Assembly (NCBI RefSeq): GCF_001467955.1
Contig: NZ_LNYR01000034.1
Span: 33,007-76,464, forward strand
Direction: 5' to 3'
DNA from: Legionella quateirensis
GTDB lineage: Bacteria; Pseudomonadota; Gammaproteobacteria; Legionellales; Legionellaceae
DNA length: 43,458 nt
The translations under genes were made by a program, and so were the position numbers. Position 1 is the stretch's first letter; every line of letters starts with the position of its first letter. Positions 43,313 to 43,458 of the stretch are shown piece by piece. The notes beneath the pieces are model-generated. The model worked only from the letters and a program-made list of their open reading frames with translations, made no database searches and was not told where the DNA came from.

Positions 43313-43458
43313 ATGTCTCAACGACAACGATTAATAGACCAACTATTACTACCTAATGCCAATGTCAGTGAACTCTGTAAATCCTTTAACGTTAGTCGAA
43401 AAACGGCCTACAAATGGTTATCTCGATACCGTTTAGGAGGTTTTTCCGCATTGAGCAA
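43313..43458 (+). mobile_element. IS481-type transposase, N-terminal part (runs off window)
   Basis: The ATG at 43313 (AGGAAAG about 10 nt upstream) opens a frame that continues past the window end. The first 48 residues form a helix-turn-helix, LCKSFNVSRKTAYKWLSRYR followed by GGFSAL, the typical N-terminus of IS481-family transposases. The DDE catalytic domain would lie downstream of the window. Whether the element is intact cannot be told. Confidence 0.75.

Noticed and set aside
43066..43327. Minus-strand genes near the IS end
   Set aside because: They run antisense through the inverted repeats and the IS terminus and show no family features.

Overview
The window looks like chromosome of a Legionella species, probably not a standard L. 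pneumophila strain. The DNA is AT-rich. The housekeeping genes (radC, coaBC, dut, a phosphomannomutase, rdgB) read as gammaproteobacterial. They are interspersed with large, poorly conserved proteins carrying eukaryote-like or host-directed domains (J domain, ankyrin plus kinase-like fold, Cys-His-Asp hydrolase, alpha/beta hydrolase with a Cys nucleophile), the usual look of Dot/Icm effector candidates. The species and effector status are inferences; no secretion evidence exists here. No rRNA or tRNA gene was seen.

Layout. 1-231: tandem 107-bp repeat with an internal long palindrome. 382-5158: acetyltransferase, RlpA-like lipoprotein, two unrecognised proteins, a divergent PdxH-like protein and an APH-fold phosphotransferase. 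5449-9998: J-domain protein, RlmM-like methyltransferase, Cys-His-Asp protein and a small membrane protein. 10147-14344: small membrane protein, then radC divergent from coaBC-dut-phosphomannomutase. 14398-20692 (minus): kinase-like/ankyrin protein, rdgB with a TPR-methyltransferase gene, and an alpha/beta hydrolase. 20927-23954: EamA transporter and a NaxD-like deacetylase facing a GtrA flippase and a GT2 polyprenyl-phosphate glycosyltransferase.

24176-34487 is the most coherent block: hypA-B-F-C-D-E, then four structural genes of a soluble NADP-linked group 3b-type [NiFe] hydrogenase, then its C-terminal maturation protease. All are on the plus strand with touching or overlapping ends. The block encodes nickel delivery (HypA/B), CN ligand synthesis (HypE/F), Fe(CN)2CO assembly (HypC/D), the enzyme (large, small, diaphorase and FeS subunits) and final proteolysis. 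A 13-bp-stem hairpin follows it.

34555-42278: a Cys-rich exported peptide, an alpha/beta hydrolase fused to a hemerythrin-like domain with a divergent AraC regulator, and a minus-strand operon of a two-TM-pore potassium channel, an RND adaptor lipoprotein and an RND pump. 42349-43458 is a decayed, mobile-element-rich end: a fabI-like 3' remnant, a second copy of a dispersed repeat, a 20-bp minisatellite, inverted repeats and the start of an IS481-type insertion sequence that runs off the window.

Most interesting points: the Und-P-sugar/deacetylase/flippase cassette resembling the Francisella lipid A galactosamine pathway, the hydrolase-hemerythrin fusion, the complete hydrogenase locus, and the group of effector-like proteins.
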